A stretch of DNA of 64,000 nucleotides from Nitrincola salilacus (GTDB lineage Bacteria > Pseudomonadota > Gammaproteobacteria > Pseudomonadales > Balneatricaceae): assembly GCF_046271865.1 (NCBI RefSeq), contig NZ_CP176580.1, forward strand, positions 4,753,509-4,817,508. The letters run 5' to 3'. Both the position numbers and the translations under genes were made by a program. Each line of letters begins with the position of its first letter. Position 1 is the first letter of the stretch. Of the stretch, positions 51,997 to 60,796 are shown piece by piece. The notes beneath the pieces were generated by a model that made no database searches, had not been told where the DNA came from, and saw nothing but the letters and a program-made list of their open reading frames with translations.

Positions 51997-53700
51997 CTAT
52001 ACCTGAGCCATCAAAGCAGTGAGGAGCTCTTTCTGTTTGCTCAAGGAGGTATCTATGCTTTTTCCAAGAATTTCACAGCAATCCAACATCTTCTTTACTT
52101 TGCTAACAATGCGTTTTTGTTCCTCAAAAGGAGGGATTGGAATAGGGAGGCTTTTTAGTATTTTTTGGTTAATTTTTGGCATCGTTCCAGAAGTTCCAGA
52201 TGCATGCACTCGTAAATAGTTTCTGCTCGGAACTGAACTCATCGCATAGTAAACATAATCCGTATCCATTTGACTAGAAACACGAAACTTCATCATCAAA
52301 TCGGGATAAATGAATACATTTGACTTGCCACGGTAAACAGCAGGAACACCAACGTACTCAAGTGTATTACCGCGCTGAACCAAAATGTCACCATCACGCA
52401 ACCAAAGCTCTGAATCCTCCGGAATCTCAGCATCAATGAATTTGGAATGTTCTCCTTTGAATGTGCCTGATGTTGTTGCGCTTAGTGTTAAAGAGCGAAT
52501 GTAAGTTTCATAGTCAACCGCTCTAGGTGAAAAACCATTTGTTGGCCCATAAACTATTAAGTCATTAAGACACGCCCACTCCCAGTGATTAGGTATTTCA
52601 TAATCAAGTGAGTCCGTTGTTTTACCCAAGTCACTAGACTTTTTCATTTCCAATCTTTGTCTCTCGGCTTCGATCTCTTTCAGTAGCTCGCTGACCGGAG
52701 GGTCGTTGGGGTCTTGGGGGGCGAGGCGTCCCATAACGGCGAGTTGGAGGACCGCCTTGCGCAGCTCGGTCACGTTTTCCTTGACGGTGTAGAGTTCGCC
52801 GAAATGTTCTTGGATAAAGTCCCAAGCTTTACCATTTGGCGCGTCGAGTAGTTGTTTTATGGCGGCGGCATGAACGGCTAACCGCTTTTCGTCACGCTCT
52901 TTGCGCAGCTTTTCCAGTTCATCACAACGGGCCATTAGCTGGTCGATTCGGGCGACGATTCGGTATTGTTCAGAGAGAGGAGGGAGCGGCACTAATATTT
53001 CATTAGTTCTACTAATGGTCAAGGTATGGACGGTGGTGCCCATGCTGCCATCGTAAATTCGCTCAATCCAAAAAGGTGATTTGAAAAACATGAAGAGGAA
53101 AGGAGCATATAAACGATGCATATTCTTGAAGATCAGAACACTCGCATCCTTAAAATAAAAGCGATCAGTCTTTTTAACGATATAAGGCACACCAATAGTA
53201 CCTACACCTGTAATCATCAGGTCATTCGCTTCTGGGATGAGGCCATCTTTTGCAATGGATTGATAATGGGTTTCTGAAATGTAGAGCTCGTTTTTAACAA
53301 ATCCAAGACTTGAGAGCTTTACAATTTCACGCGCTCGATAAAAAGGTACTCCCTCTTCTTTCCAGTCTCTCTGATGCACTCGACTACTGGAGCCAACATG
53401 ACCAATATTTCCTAGTCTCACCCACTCCCATCCTTGCGGCAGTTCGTAAGGCACTTCTTCGGGCTTAATCGGTGGCAGCGGTTTGGGCTGTTTGATCTTC
53501 CCTTCGTTCACTAACCGTTGCTTTTCAGCATCTATTTCTTTCAGCAGTTCGCTGGCGGGCGGGTCACTCGGGTCTTGCTCTACCAACTTGCCCTGCATGG
53601 CGAGCGTCAAGATGAGTTCGCGCAGTTTGGCAATTCCGTTGGGTGCGGCAAAGGCGGCGTCGAAGTGCTGTTCCAGTAACTGTGCGGTATGTTTATTCAT
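51997..53700 (-). CDS. hsdS: Type I restriction-modification specificity subunit
   Basis: A 567-residue two-repeat protein. Each half starts with a conserved helix ('LRELILTLAMQGKLVEQDPSDPPASELLKEI' region and 'LRKAVLQLAVMGRLAPQDPNDPPVSELLKEI' region) and carries one target-recognition domain; 'PLPPLSEQYRIVARIDQLMARCDEL' and 'PIPPFEEQKRIVSKVKKMLDCC' are the spacer helices. It sets the bipartite DNA target. The start at 53700 overlaps the upstream gene by eight bases; a reading from 53727 is rejected. The target cannot be predicted from sequence alone. Confidence 0.95.
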   Translation of the reverse strand: MNKHTAQLLEQHFDAAFAAPNGIAKLRELILTLAMQGKLVEQDPSDPPASELLKEIDAEKQRLVNEGKIKQPKPLPPIKPEEVPYELPQGWEWVRLGNIGHVGSSSRVHQRDWKEEGVPFYRAREIVKLSSLGFVKNELYISETHYQSIAKDGLIPEANDLMITGVGTIGVPYIVKKTDRFYFKDASVLIFKNMHRLYAPFLFMFFKSPFWIERIYDGSMGTTVHTLTISRTNEILVPLPPLSEQYRIVARIDQLMARCDELEKLRKERDEKRLAVHAAAIKQLLDAPNGKAWDFIQEHFGELYTVKENVTELRKAVLQLAVMGRLAPQDPNDPPVSELLKEIEAERQRLEMKKSSDLGKTTDSLDYEIPNHWEWACLNDLIVYGPTNGFSPRAVDYETYIRSLTLSATTSGTFKGEHSKFIDAEIPEDSELWLRDGDILVQRGNTLEYVGVPAVYRGKSNVFIYPDLMMKFRVSSQMDTDYVYYAMSSVPSRNYLRVHASGTSGTMPKINQKILKSLPIPIPPFEEQKRIVSKVKKMLDCCEILGKSIDTSLSKQKELLTALMAQV

Positions 53701-55093
53701 GGTTGCCGTCCTGCTGCAATAAAGCATGCCCCTTGGCGGTCAGGCGGTATTTTTGCAAACGGCTGTTGGGTTTATCGGGGATGGTCATTTCGATCAATCC
53801 GTTCTCCAGCGCTGGCTTTAAGTAGAGTTTTTCGAAATTGTCCCTGCCGCTGAGTTCAAGTGACTCCATCAACGCTTTCTTACTCTTTTCTTCATGTGCA
53901 ACCCATAGCAGTTCCAATACTTGTCCTGTGACTTGTCCTGTGACTTGCCCTGTGACTTGTCCTGACTCTCTCCGGGATTGTTCGATGTTCATTGCCCTGA
54001 AGGTGGCGGTAAAGAAGTCGTTGTAGTTCAATTCCAGTTCGGTACCGCTATGTTCGGCCACGGCCTGACGAATGCGACTGATGCCGGTTCCCATTTTTTC
54101 TATGTAGTCGATGCGGTGCAGGAGTGAGGCAATCAGTGGATTACGGGCCACACTTTTGCTGCCAAAATCTTTCGGTGCTAAACCACTGGGTAAGCCACCG
54201 GGGTTGGAAATTTCCACTCGGTCAGCAAACACTTCCACCAGCACATTCGCACGCTTGTCGAAATAGTCCCGATGACAAACGGCATTGATGATGGTCTCGC
54301 GCAAGGCTACTTCCGGATAATCGGGAATTTCTTCGTGTTGTGCCTGCTCAATTTTGTAGCGCACTTTGGTGTTTCGCTTCACAAACAGTAGCGCATTGTC
54401 GATATTGTCCACCAGGTTCCCGGTGAAGTCCTTTTTGTCGAGGATGGTGACCTTTTCATTACCCCGGTAAAGCGCACAAACTACGGTGGCGTGATTGAGC
54501 AAAAAATCTATATCGCGCGCAAAGAAGAGTACGCCGGCATTGGTGAAGCGGTTGTCTTCGGTCAGGCAGTCGAGATTGCGCAGCAATACCTCGCGCTCTA
54601 CAGCGGGTGTGATACCCGCCAGTTTCAGAAAGCGGGCAAAGGCATCCGGGTCGAAATCATCGGGATACACAGCCTTGGCATGGCGGAGTTCATCAAAGCG
54701 GATGCGTCCTTCCTTCTGGTAGAACTCAATGATCTGGTTGCGAGTGAGCTTTTGCGAATTGGCGCCCATTCGCATGAAAAAGCCTTTGGAACAACCATAG
54801 GGTTTGTCCACTCCTTCGGGGACGTCAATCACGAGGATATTGGCAATCGCTTCGATTTTGCAGTGCAGTTGGGGTTCTATCTGACTCAGCGTGTCCTGCA
54901 CGCGAGAGCGCATGACATTGTCGGTGTCGATTCCCTTAATGGTGCCATCATCGGCAACGCCGAGAAGTATCCTGCCGCCACCGGAGTTGGCAAAGGCACA
55001 GGCTTCTTCTACAAAGGTTTTGTCGATGCTCTGCTTGAATTCAGTATGGTAGCCTTCGCCTGCCTGCAACAGGGATGTCAATTCATCGATCAT
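53693..55093 (-). CDS. AlbA_2/Schlafen-like protein with HATPase_c_4 domain, inside the hsd operon
   Basis: A 466-residue protein. The N-terminal AlbA_2 (Schlafen-type) domain shows 'YHTEFKQSIDKTFVEEACAFANSGGGRILLGVADDG' pattern; the middle has the RecG-like/HATPase_c_4 blocks 'ALRETIINAVCHRDY' (263-277) and 'ISNPGGLPSG' (295-304); the C-terminal 70 residues form a winged helix. Between them lies a four-fold GQVT repeat (378-392). Schlafen-type domains in other proteins are RNA or DNA processing; bacterial members are often called regulators. It overlaps hsdM by ATGA, so it is made together with the modification enzyme. Confidence 0.85.
   Translation of the reverse strand: MIDELTSLLQAGEGYHTEFKQSIDKTFVEEACAFANSGGGRILLGVADDGTIKGIDTDNVMRSRVQDTLSQIEPQLHCKIEAIANILVIDVPEGVDKPYGCSKGFFMRMGANSQKLTRNQIIEFYQKEGRIRFDELRHAKAVYPDDFDPDAFARFLKLAGITPAVEREVLLRNLDCLTEDNRFTNAGVLFFARDIDFLLNHATVVCALYRGNEKVTILDKKDFTGNLVDNIDNALLFVKRNTKVRYKIEQAQHEEIPDYPEVALRETIINAVCHRDYFDKRANVLVEVFADRVEISNPGGLPSGLAPKDFGSKSVARNPLIASLLHRIDYIEKMGTGISRIRQAVAEHSGTELELNYNDFFTATFRAMNIEQSRRESGQVTGQVTGQVTGQVLELLWVAHEEKSKKALMESLELSGRDNFEKLYLKPALENGLIEMTIPDKPNSRLQKYRLTAKGHALLQQDGNHE
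53919..53966. repeat. 12-bp tandem repeat, four units
   Basis: Four 12-bp units (ACTTGTCCTGTG, last base pair varying) start at 53919, 53931, 53943 and 53955. On the minus strand they encode GQVT repeats in the AlbA_2 protein. Unit gain or loss stays in frame and would lengthen or shorten the linker between the ATPase-like and winged-helix domains. Confidence 0.9.
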
Positions 55094-56559
55094 GCCTTTG
55101 TTGTCCCCAGGCAGGCCATCAACTCGGCCTTGAGCGCCTGCTGTGCCGCTTCAAGCTGGTGAACGATTTGCTGGTACTCGGCCATCAGCTCTTCGGGATC
55201 GCGGTGATTAACCTCGATTGCATGCGGGTTCTTGCAGTCGAGGTTGTAGTTACGTTCGGCGAGCGCTTTGGCGCTGATCTTCCAGGCATGTTCGGTGGTC
55301 TTGCGCCCTTTGCGCTCGGCACCTCCCCACCAGTTTTTCTCGAGATCGAATTCGGCGATGGTCAGCGGTTTGGAACGGGAGTAACTTTTATAGCCTTCCG
55401 GATAGGGGTGTTCGAAGAACCAGACATCCTTGGTAGGGCCTCCTTTTTCAAAAAAGAGAACATTGGTGGCGATGCTGGTGTAGGGGGCAAACACGCCCTT
55501 GGGCAGGCGTAAGATGGTATGCAGGTTGAACTCTTCCAGCAGTTCCCGCTTGAGGGTGGTCTTGACGCCTTCGCCGAACAGGAACCCATCGGGCAATACC
55601 ACCGCTGCACGACCGGTGTCATGCTTCAGCAGGTGCATGATCAGTGCCATGAACAGATCGGCGGTTTCGCGGGTCTGGTACTTTTTCAGGAAGTTCTTTT
55701 CGATACCGTCTTCTTCCATCCCCCCAAACGGCGGGTTGGTGATGATAACGTCAACACGGTCTTTCGGGCCGTAGTCTTTCAATGGCCGGGATAGGGTATT
55801 GTCGTGCCGGATGTTGCTGGGCACCTCGACTCCATGCAGCATCATGTTGGTGATGGCCAGCATGTGTGGCAGGGGCTTCTTTTCAACGCCATGAATGCTT
55901 TCCTGCATGGACTTGTTATCTTCCGGCGTTTTTATCTGCTGCTTCAGGTGTTCGATGGTGCAGGTGAGAAATCCGCCGGTGCCACAGGCCGGATCGAGAA
56001 TTTTTTCGCCCAGCTGTGGATTGATAATATCCACTATGAACTGGGTAACGGCGCGTGGGGTGTAGTATTCGCCAGCGTTACCGGCAGATTGCAGGTCGGA
56101 AAGGATCTTTTCGTAGATGTCGTTGAACAGGTGACGGTCGCCGGAGGCGTTAAAGTCAACGTCCTCTTCGATAGTATTGATCACCTGACGCAGCAAGGTG
56201 CCGGATTTCATGTAGTTGTAGGCATCTTCGAACACGGAGCCGACTACGCGACCATGAGGCGTAACGCCGGCCTTGGTGGCCAGACCCTTCAGGGATGGGA
56301 ACAGGTCGTTGTTAACAAAATCGATCAGCTCTTCGCCAGTGATGCCTTCCGGATTTTTTGCCCAGTTGCTCCAGCGAAAACGGCTTTGCAGTGGTGACTT
56401 GTAATCCTTAACGGTGAGCTCCCACTCCTGTTCTTTATCATCAAATATCTTCATGAACAGCAGCCAGCAAATCTGGCTGATGCGCTGAGCATCACCATCG
56501 ACGCCGACATCCTTGCGCATGATGTCCTGGATGGATTTGATGAGGGTGGCTAAGGGCAT
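55090..56559 (-). CDS. hsdM: Type I restriction-modification methyltransferase subunit
   Basis: A 489-residue N6-adenine methyltransferase. Motif I 'DPACGTGGF' (189-197) binds SAM and 'NPPFGG' (275-280) is the catalytic motif IV; the N-terminal HsdM_N helical domain ('QRISQICWLLFMKIFDDKE') precedes them. With HsdS it methylates the host target, and with HsdR it forms the restriction complex. It lies 3 bp after hsdR. Confidence 0.97.
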   Translation of the reverse strand: MPLATLIKSIQDIMRKDVGVDGDAQRISQICWLLFMKIFDDKEQEWELTVKDYKSPLQSRFRWSNWAKNPEGITGEELIDFVNNDLFPSLKGLATKAGVTPHGRVVGSVFEDAYNYMKSGTLLRQVINTIEEDVDFNASGDRHLFNDIYEKILSDLQSAGNAGEYYTPRAVTQFIVDIINPQLGEKILDPACGTGGFLTCTIEHLKQQIKTPEDNKSMQESIHGVEKKPLPHMLAITNMMLHGVEVPSNIRHDNTLSRPLKDYGPKDRVDVIITNPPFGGMEEDGIEKNFLKKYQTRETADLFMALIMHLLKHDTGRAAVVLPDGFLFGEGVKTTLKRELLEEFNLHTILRLPKGVFAPYTSIATNVLFFEKGGPTKDVWFFEHPYPEGYKSYSRSKPLTIAEFDLEKNWWGGAERKGRKTTEHAWKISAKALAERNYNLDCKNPHAIEVNHRDPEELMAEYQQIVHQLEAAQQALKAELMACLGTTKA

Positions 56560-56562
56560 CTG

Positions 56563-58962
56563 TTATTCCTGTTTCAATTCGTAAAGGGCCTGCTCCAGTT
56601 CATGGACGGCCTGATGGTATTGATCCTTGCCGCCGAAGGCGCGGATAAGTTCGATAGGGGTGCCTAATTGGCTGAAAGGCGCAATGGTGAGCACCTGTGT
56701 TTCTTCGATGGCAGCAACACCTTCATCGGTATACTTGTCGAGCAGGGCTTGCAGTACTTGCTGTGCCTGCTCGCTGTATTTGGCGAAGTAGTTGCGCTTT
56801 TTGACCTGGTCGGCGCGCTCCTTGCGGGTTAAGGGCGGTTGATCCCAGGCGACATGGCAGAGCAGGTCGAAGGGGTCGAAGGTTTTACCGGACTGCTTGC
56901 CCACTTCGTCGGCCAGCGCCTCGAAGAAGATGCCCTGTTCGGCCAATTCGTCGATGATGGCCTGCTTTTTCTCGGCGCTGCTCCACTTCCGCAGGAACTC
57001 ATCGAGTGAGCTGAAGTCTTTTGCCAGGGTTTTGCGGGTATAGTCCTTCAGTGACTCAGTGATCAACTTGCCGTTGGCGTCGAAGTATTGAACGCGCTCA
57101 GCCACGACTTTGACTATTACGTTTGATACGACGTAGCGGCGCACTCCGCTTTCTTCATCTCCGAGTTCTGAAATATCCACTCGGGTCGCATCTGTCAATT
57201 CGGGGTAGGTGATGTCATCCGAGTTCTCCTCCCCGTCAGGGAGTGCCGCGTCCTGCTCATCTGGCGGCACGGGAGATTCATTAATCTGGGGCTCATAGAT
57301 TTGCACCGGATCGCCATCAAAATCCGGGTCGGCAAACAGCTCAGTAGCTTTCTTGAAGTCGAGGATGGTGAAGTAGAACTTGTTGAAATCTTCGTTAATG
57401 CGGGTGCCTCGACCGATGATCTGCTTGAATTCGGTCATGGACTGAATACGTTGATCCAGCACGATCAGCTTGCAGGTCTGAGCGTCGACACCGGTGGTCA
57501 TCAGCTTTGATGTGGTAGCAATGACCGGATACTTGCTTTCAGGAAAAATGAAGTTATCGAGTTCCAGTTTGCCTTCTTCGTTATCGCCGGTAATGCGCAT
57601 CACGTATTTGCTGTTTTGCGCCACCAGGTCGGCGTTCTCGTTGACCAAGGCCTGACGCATACGCTCGGCATGATCGATGTTGTCACAGAATACGATGGTT
57701 TTGTCGAAACGGTTGGTTGCCTTCAGGAACTCGCTGACTTTGTTGGCCACTATATCGGTGCGCTTCTCCAGCACCAGGTTGCGGTCGAAGTCACGTTGGT
57801 TGTAGATACGATCTTCGATTTCGTTGCCATATTTATCCAGCATGCCTTTGTCCGGGCGCCAACCGGTGAGATCCTTGTCCAGATCAATACGTACAACCTT
57901 GTAGGGGGCAAGAAAGCCGTCTTCAATACCCTGACGCAGCGAGTAGGTGTAGGTGGGTTGTCCGAAGTAATCGATATTGGAAACGTCTTTGGTCTCTTTC
58001 GGAGTGGCGGTGAGACCGATCTGAGTGGCGGAACTGAAGTATTGAAGAATCTCCCGCCAGGCCGAATCGGCAGCGGCGCTGCCTCGATGGCACTCGTCGA
58101 TGACGATCAGGTCAAAAAAGTCCGGGCTGAACTGTTTGTAGATGTTGCTTGCTTCCTCGGTACCCGTGACGGCCTGGTAGAGCGAGAGGTAAATCTCATA
58201 GGATTTGTTGGCTTGGCGTTTCTGGATCTTGGTCATGGCCGAGCCAAAAGGCTTGAAGTCATTGGTCATGGTCTGATCGACCAGAATGTTGCGGTCGGCC
58301 AGAAACAGAATCCGTTTGCAGGTGCGCGACTTCCAGAGACGCCAGATGATTTGGAAAGCCGTGTAGGTTTTGCCGGTGCCAGTGGCCATCACCAGCAGGA
58401 TGCGCTGTTGGCCTTTGACAATGGCTTCGATAGTTTTATTGATGGCAAGCAGTTGGTAGTAACGCGGAGTTTTATTGCTGCCGTCACTGTAATAGTCCTG
58501 CGCAACGAGTTCCTGCTGTTGTGTATTCAGTCCTTGGTGTTCAGCCCACCACTGCCATAGAGTTCCTGCGCTCGGGAATTGGTCGAGACTGAGTTCCCGC
58601 TCGATCACACCATCTTTGGCTATTTTGTTGTGAAAGAGGAAGCCGTTGCCATTGCTACTGAATACAAAGGGTACCTGTAGTAACTCGGCATAGCCAAGGG
58701 CTTGTTGCATACCGTCGCCCAGCGAGTGTTTGTTGTCCTTGGCCTCGATGATGGCGATGGGCAGGTTCGGCTTGTAGAACAGAACATAGTCTGCGCGTTT
58801 ATGCTTTGCACGGGTGTGCAGTTTTCCTCGCACGATGATACGACCCTTGGTGAGGGAGAACTCCTCTCGTATCTGTGTAGCGATATCCCAGCCTGCCTGC
58901 TCCAGGGCTGGCGTGATGAACTTGGTGCAGATGTCCCGTTCCGACAGCGCTTTCTTATTCAT
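56563..58962 (-). CDS. hsdR: Type I restriction-modification restriction subunit
   Basis: A 799-residue motor-nuclease. N-terminal nuclease: Asp58 ('RADYVLFY') and Glu73-x-Lys75 ('IIEAKD') make a PD-(D/E)XK site. SF2 motor: 'ATGTGKT' (193-199), 'DECH' (289-292), 'GLTATP', and motif VI 'QIIGRGTRINEDF'. The C-terminal part resembles the EcoEI-type HsdR C-domain. It is intact and complete, so restriction should be active. It overlaps the upstream HTH gene by ATGA. Confidence 0.96.
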   Translation of the reverse strand: MNKKALSERDICTKFITPALEQAGWDIATQIREEFSLTKGRIIVRGKLHTRAKHKRADYVLFYKPNLPIAIIEAKDNKHSLGDGMQQALGYAELLQVPFVFSSNGNGFLFHNKIAKDGVIERELSLDQFPSAGTLWQWWAEHQGLNTQQQELVAQDYYSDGSNKTPRYYQLLAINKTIEAIVKGQQRILLVMATGTGKTYTAFQIIWRLWKSRTCKRILFLADRNILVDQTMTNDFKPFGSAMTKIQKRQANKSYEIYLSLYQAVTGTEEASNIYKQFSPDFFDLIVIDECHRGSAAADSAWREILQYFSSATQIGLTATPKETKDVSNIDYFGQPTYTYSLRQGIEDGFLAPYKVVRIDLDKDLTGWRPDKGMLDKYGNEIEDRIYNQRDFDRNLVLEKRTDIVANKVSEFLKATNRFDKTIVFCDNIDHAERMRQALVNENADLVAQNSKYVMRITGDNEEGKLELDNFIFPESKYPVIATTSKLMTTGVDAQTCKLIVLDQRIQSMTEFKQIIGRGTRINEDFNKFYFTILDFKKATELFADPDFDGDPVQIYEPQINESPVPPDEQDAALPDGEENSDDITYPELTDATRVDISELGDEESGVRRYVVSNVIVKVVAERVQYFDANGKLITESLKDYTRKTLAKDFSSLDEFLRKWSSAEKKQAIIDELAEQGIFFEALADEVGKQSGKTFDPFDLLCHVAWDQPPLTRKERADQVKKRNYFAKYSEQAQQVLQALLDKYTDEGVAAIEETQVLTIAPFSQLGTPIELIRAFGGKDQYHQAVHELEQALYELKQE

Positions 58963-59165
58963 ACGCTGTTGTCCTTTTTGTCTGTGCCTTCATCGGCACC
59001 GCCTGCTCGTACCCACTTATCCACTTCGGATAGCTGGAATTTCCACAAGCGCCCTACCTTGTGGGCGGGTAACCCTTTGTTTTCCCGCCAGCGATAGACG
59101 GTATCCTTCACGATGCCCAGATGTTGGGCAACTTTTTCGGCGGTGACCCAGGGTTCGGTAGTCAT
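58959..59165 (-). CDS. Small excisionase/MerR-type HTH DNA-binding protein
   Basis: A 68-residue protein with an HTH_17 fold: 'WVTAEKVAQHLGIVKDTVYRWRENKGLPAHKVGRLWKFQLSEVDKWV'. Such proteins are excisionases or small regulators, and are common just before hsdR. It leads the restriction operon and may control it; a remnant excisionase role for the island is also possible. Two 9-bp direct repeats upstream (59189-59227) may be its binding sites. Confidence 0.85.
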   Translation of the reverse strand: MTTEPWVTAEKVAQHLGIVKDTVYRWRENKGLPAHKVGRLWKFQLSEVDKWVRAGGADEGTDKKDNSV

Positions 59166-59188
59166 GGCATAGGGACCTGATGTAATAA

Positions 59189-59251
59189 ATCAAAGTCGTT
59201 CTTAATCGGTTTGAATCTATCAAAGTCCAGATGGCAATGCCACGTATTATA
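59189..59251 (-). promoter_or_regulatory. Restriction operon promoter with two 9-bp direct repeats
   Basis: ATCAAAGTC occurs at 59189-59197 and again at 59219-59227, exactly 30 bp (about three DNA turns) apart. On the minus strand a perfect TATAAT (59246-59251) lies just upstream of both repeats, with no good -35, which suggests activator dependence. The start site would fall about 59239, so the repeats lie in the leader, between it and the HTH gene. Confidence 0.5.
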
Positions 59252-59299
59252 GCGGCTAAGCATGGACTATATCCTGCAGATATGGCAGTTGAGCAGGAG

Positions 59300-59317
59300 T
59301 CATTTACCGATACAGAA
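59300..59317. repeat. mnmE 3'-end attachment site (attL-like)
   Basis: The last 18 bases of mnmE, encoding 'FCIGK' plus stop, correspond to the site used by SGI1-type integrative elements at the 3' end of trmE/thdF. The sequence of those 18 bases is close to what I recall of the SGI1 repeat. Here the restriction operon lies just beyond it, and a related copy is at 41374-41391. Confidence 0.55.
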
Positions 59318-60667
59318 CGAACTGAATATCCTGCCCAGCAGATCATCGGAGGTGAATTCGCCGGTGATTTCACTCAGGCTTTGCTGAGCCTGGCGCAGAT
59401 CCTCTGCCAATAGTTCTCCTGCACCTGCGCCCTGAAGCTGTTCCTGGCCCGTTATCAGTTGCTGATGGGCTCGTTCCAGCGCATCCAGATGACGCCTGCG
59501 CGCCATAAAGCCACCCTCTGTCGTGGTGTTGAAACCGATACAGTGCTTCAAGTGCTCTCTCAGCAGTTCAATGCCATCAGCATTTTTAGCAGAAATAGAT
59601 AGAAGTGAGTATTCACTTCGATTGATGATTGACGGTGATTCCTGCTGTAGATCGATCTTGTTTCGGATCACAGTGATGTTGTTAGGGTGACCAAGTCGTT
59701 CAACAAACTCAGGCCAGAGAATAGCAGGGTCTTCTGCAGAATTTTCGCTACTGTCGACCACCAGCAGGATTCTGTCGGCCTTGTGTATCTCCTGCCAGGC
59801 TCGGTCTATCCCGATCTTTTCGACGGCATCGGGTGCATCACGAAGTCCTGCAGTATCAATGATATGCAAGGGCATGCCATCAATATGGATGTGCTCACGA
59901 AGGACATCTCGAGTGGTGCCGGCAATATCCGTGACGATGGCGGTTTCTCTGCCGGCCAGTGCGTTGAGCAGGCTGGATTTTCCGGCATTCGGCTTTCCGG
60001 CGATAACTACGCTCATTCCTTCACGAATAATGCTGCCTTGACGCGCTTCTTTCTGCACATTTTCTAAGTCAGTGAGTACTCGCTTCAGGTCGCCGGAAAC
60101 TTTGCCATCTGACAGAAAGTCTATCTCCTCCTCTGGAAAGTCGATTGCTGCTTCAACGTAGATACGAAGTTGAATCAGCTGCTCGGTCAGTGCGTGGATA
60201 CGCCGTGAAAACTCGCCCTGAAGTGAGCGCATGGCACAGCGGGCTGCTTGCTCTGAGGTACTGTCGATAAGGTCAGCAATGGCTTCTGCCTGAGTCAGAT
60301 CCAGCTTGTCATTCAGGAAGGCCCGCTCGGAGAACTCACCAGGACGGGCGGCGCGGGCACCGAGCTCCATGACTCGCTTGAGCAGGAAGTCGATGATCAC
60401 AGGCCCACCATGTGCCTGCAGCTCTAACACATCTTCACCGGTAAAGGAGTTGGGTCCTGGAAAGTAAAGCGCTATTCCTTCATCGATAACATCGGCGTCA
60501 GCGCCATAGAATGGCCCGTAATGAGCAAAGCGGGGCTTGGGCACCTGGTTCATTACCTGTCGGGCAATCGCCTCAGTCAACGGCCCAGAGACGCGAATGA
60601 TACCGACCCCACCTCGTCCGGGTGGTGTGGCTTGGGCGGCTATGGTGTCCTGTTGGTAGAGTGTCAT
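59300..60667 (-). CDS. mnmE: tRNA uridine-34 modification GTPase
   Basis: A 455-residue protein: N-terminal formyl-THF-binding domain, helical domain, and a G domain inserted with 'GKPNAGKSSLLNAL' (P-loop), 'DIAGTTRD' and 'DTAGLRD'; it ends with the invariant 'FCIGK', where the cysteine is needed for the reaction. It acts with MnmG. The reading frame is intact despite the island at its 3' end, as expected if integration rebuilds the gene end. Confidence 0.98.
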   Translation of the reverse strand: MTLYQQDTIAAQATPPGRGGVGIIRVSGPLTEAIARQVMNQVPKPRFAHYGPFYGADADVIDEGIALYFPGPNSFTGEDVLELQAHGGPVIIDFLLKRVMELGARAARPGEFSERAFLNDKLDLTQAEAIADLIDSTSEQAARCAMRSLQGEFSRRIHALTEQLIQLRIYVEAAIDFPEEEIDFLSDGKVSGDLKRVLTDLENVQKEARQGSIIREGMSVVIAGKPNAGKSSLLNALAGRETAIVTDIAGTTRDVLREHIHIDGMPLHIIDTAGLRDAPDAVEKIGIDRAWQEIHKADRILLVVDSSENSAEDPAILWPEFVERLGHPNNITVIRNKIDLQQESPSIINRSEYSLLSISAKNADGIELLREHLKHCIGFNTTTEGGFMARRRHLDALERAHQQLITGQEQLQGAGAGELLAEDLRQAQQSLSEITGEFTSDDLLGRIFSSFCIGK

Positions 60668-60751
60668 CTTAATCTCTCTCGATTGACTGTATCAGCTAAG
60701 CTTATCCATTAGCACCTGACTCATAAACAGATATGTTTTGGTCTTGAATTG

Positions 60752-60776
60752 AAAAAGGCTCCCGAGGGAGCCTTTT
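60752..60776. terminator. Intrinsic terminator of the rpmH-rnpA-yidC operon
   Basis: AAAAGGCTCCC (60753-60763) and GGGAGCCTTTT (60766-60776) form an almost perfect 11-bp stem, with A- and T-runs at its ends. It lies 20 bp after the yidC stop on the minus strand and upstream of mnmE. Confidence 0.85.
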
Positions 60777-60796
60777 ATCGTTCAGCGTGAAGGCCT

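Noticed and set aside
53919..53966. CRISPR-like repeat
   Set aside because: Units are contiguous, 12 bp, without spacers, and translate into a GQVT linker in a real gene.
41324..59299. Integrase, transposase or IS element in the defence island
   Set aside because: No open frame shows tyrosine or serine recombinase or DDE motifs; the only mobile-element-like protein is the small HTH, which is as likely a regulator.
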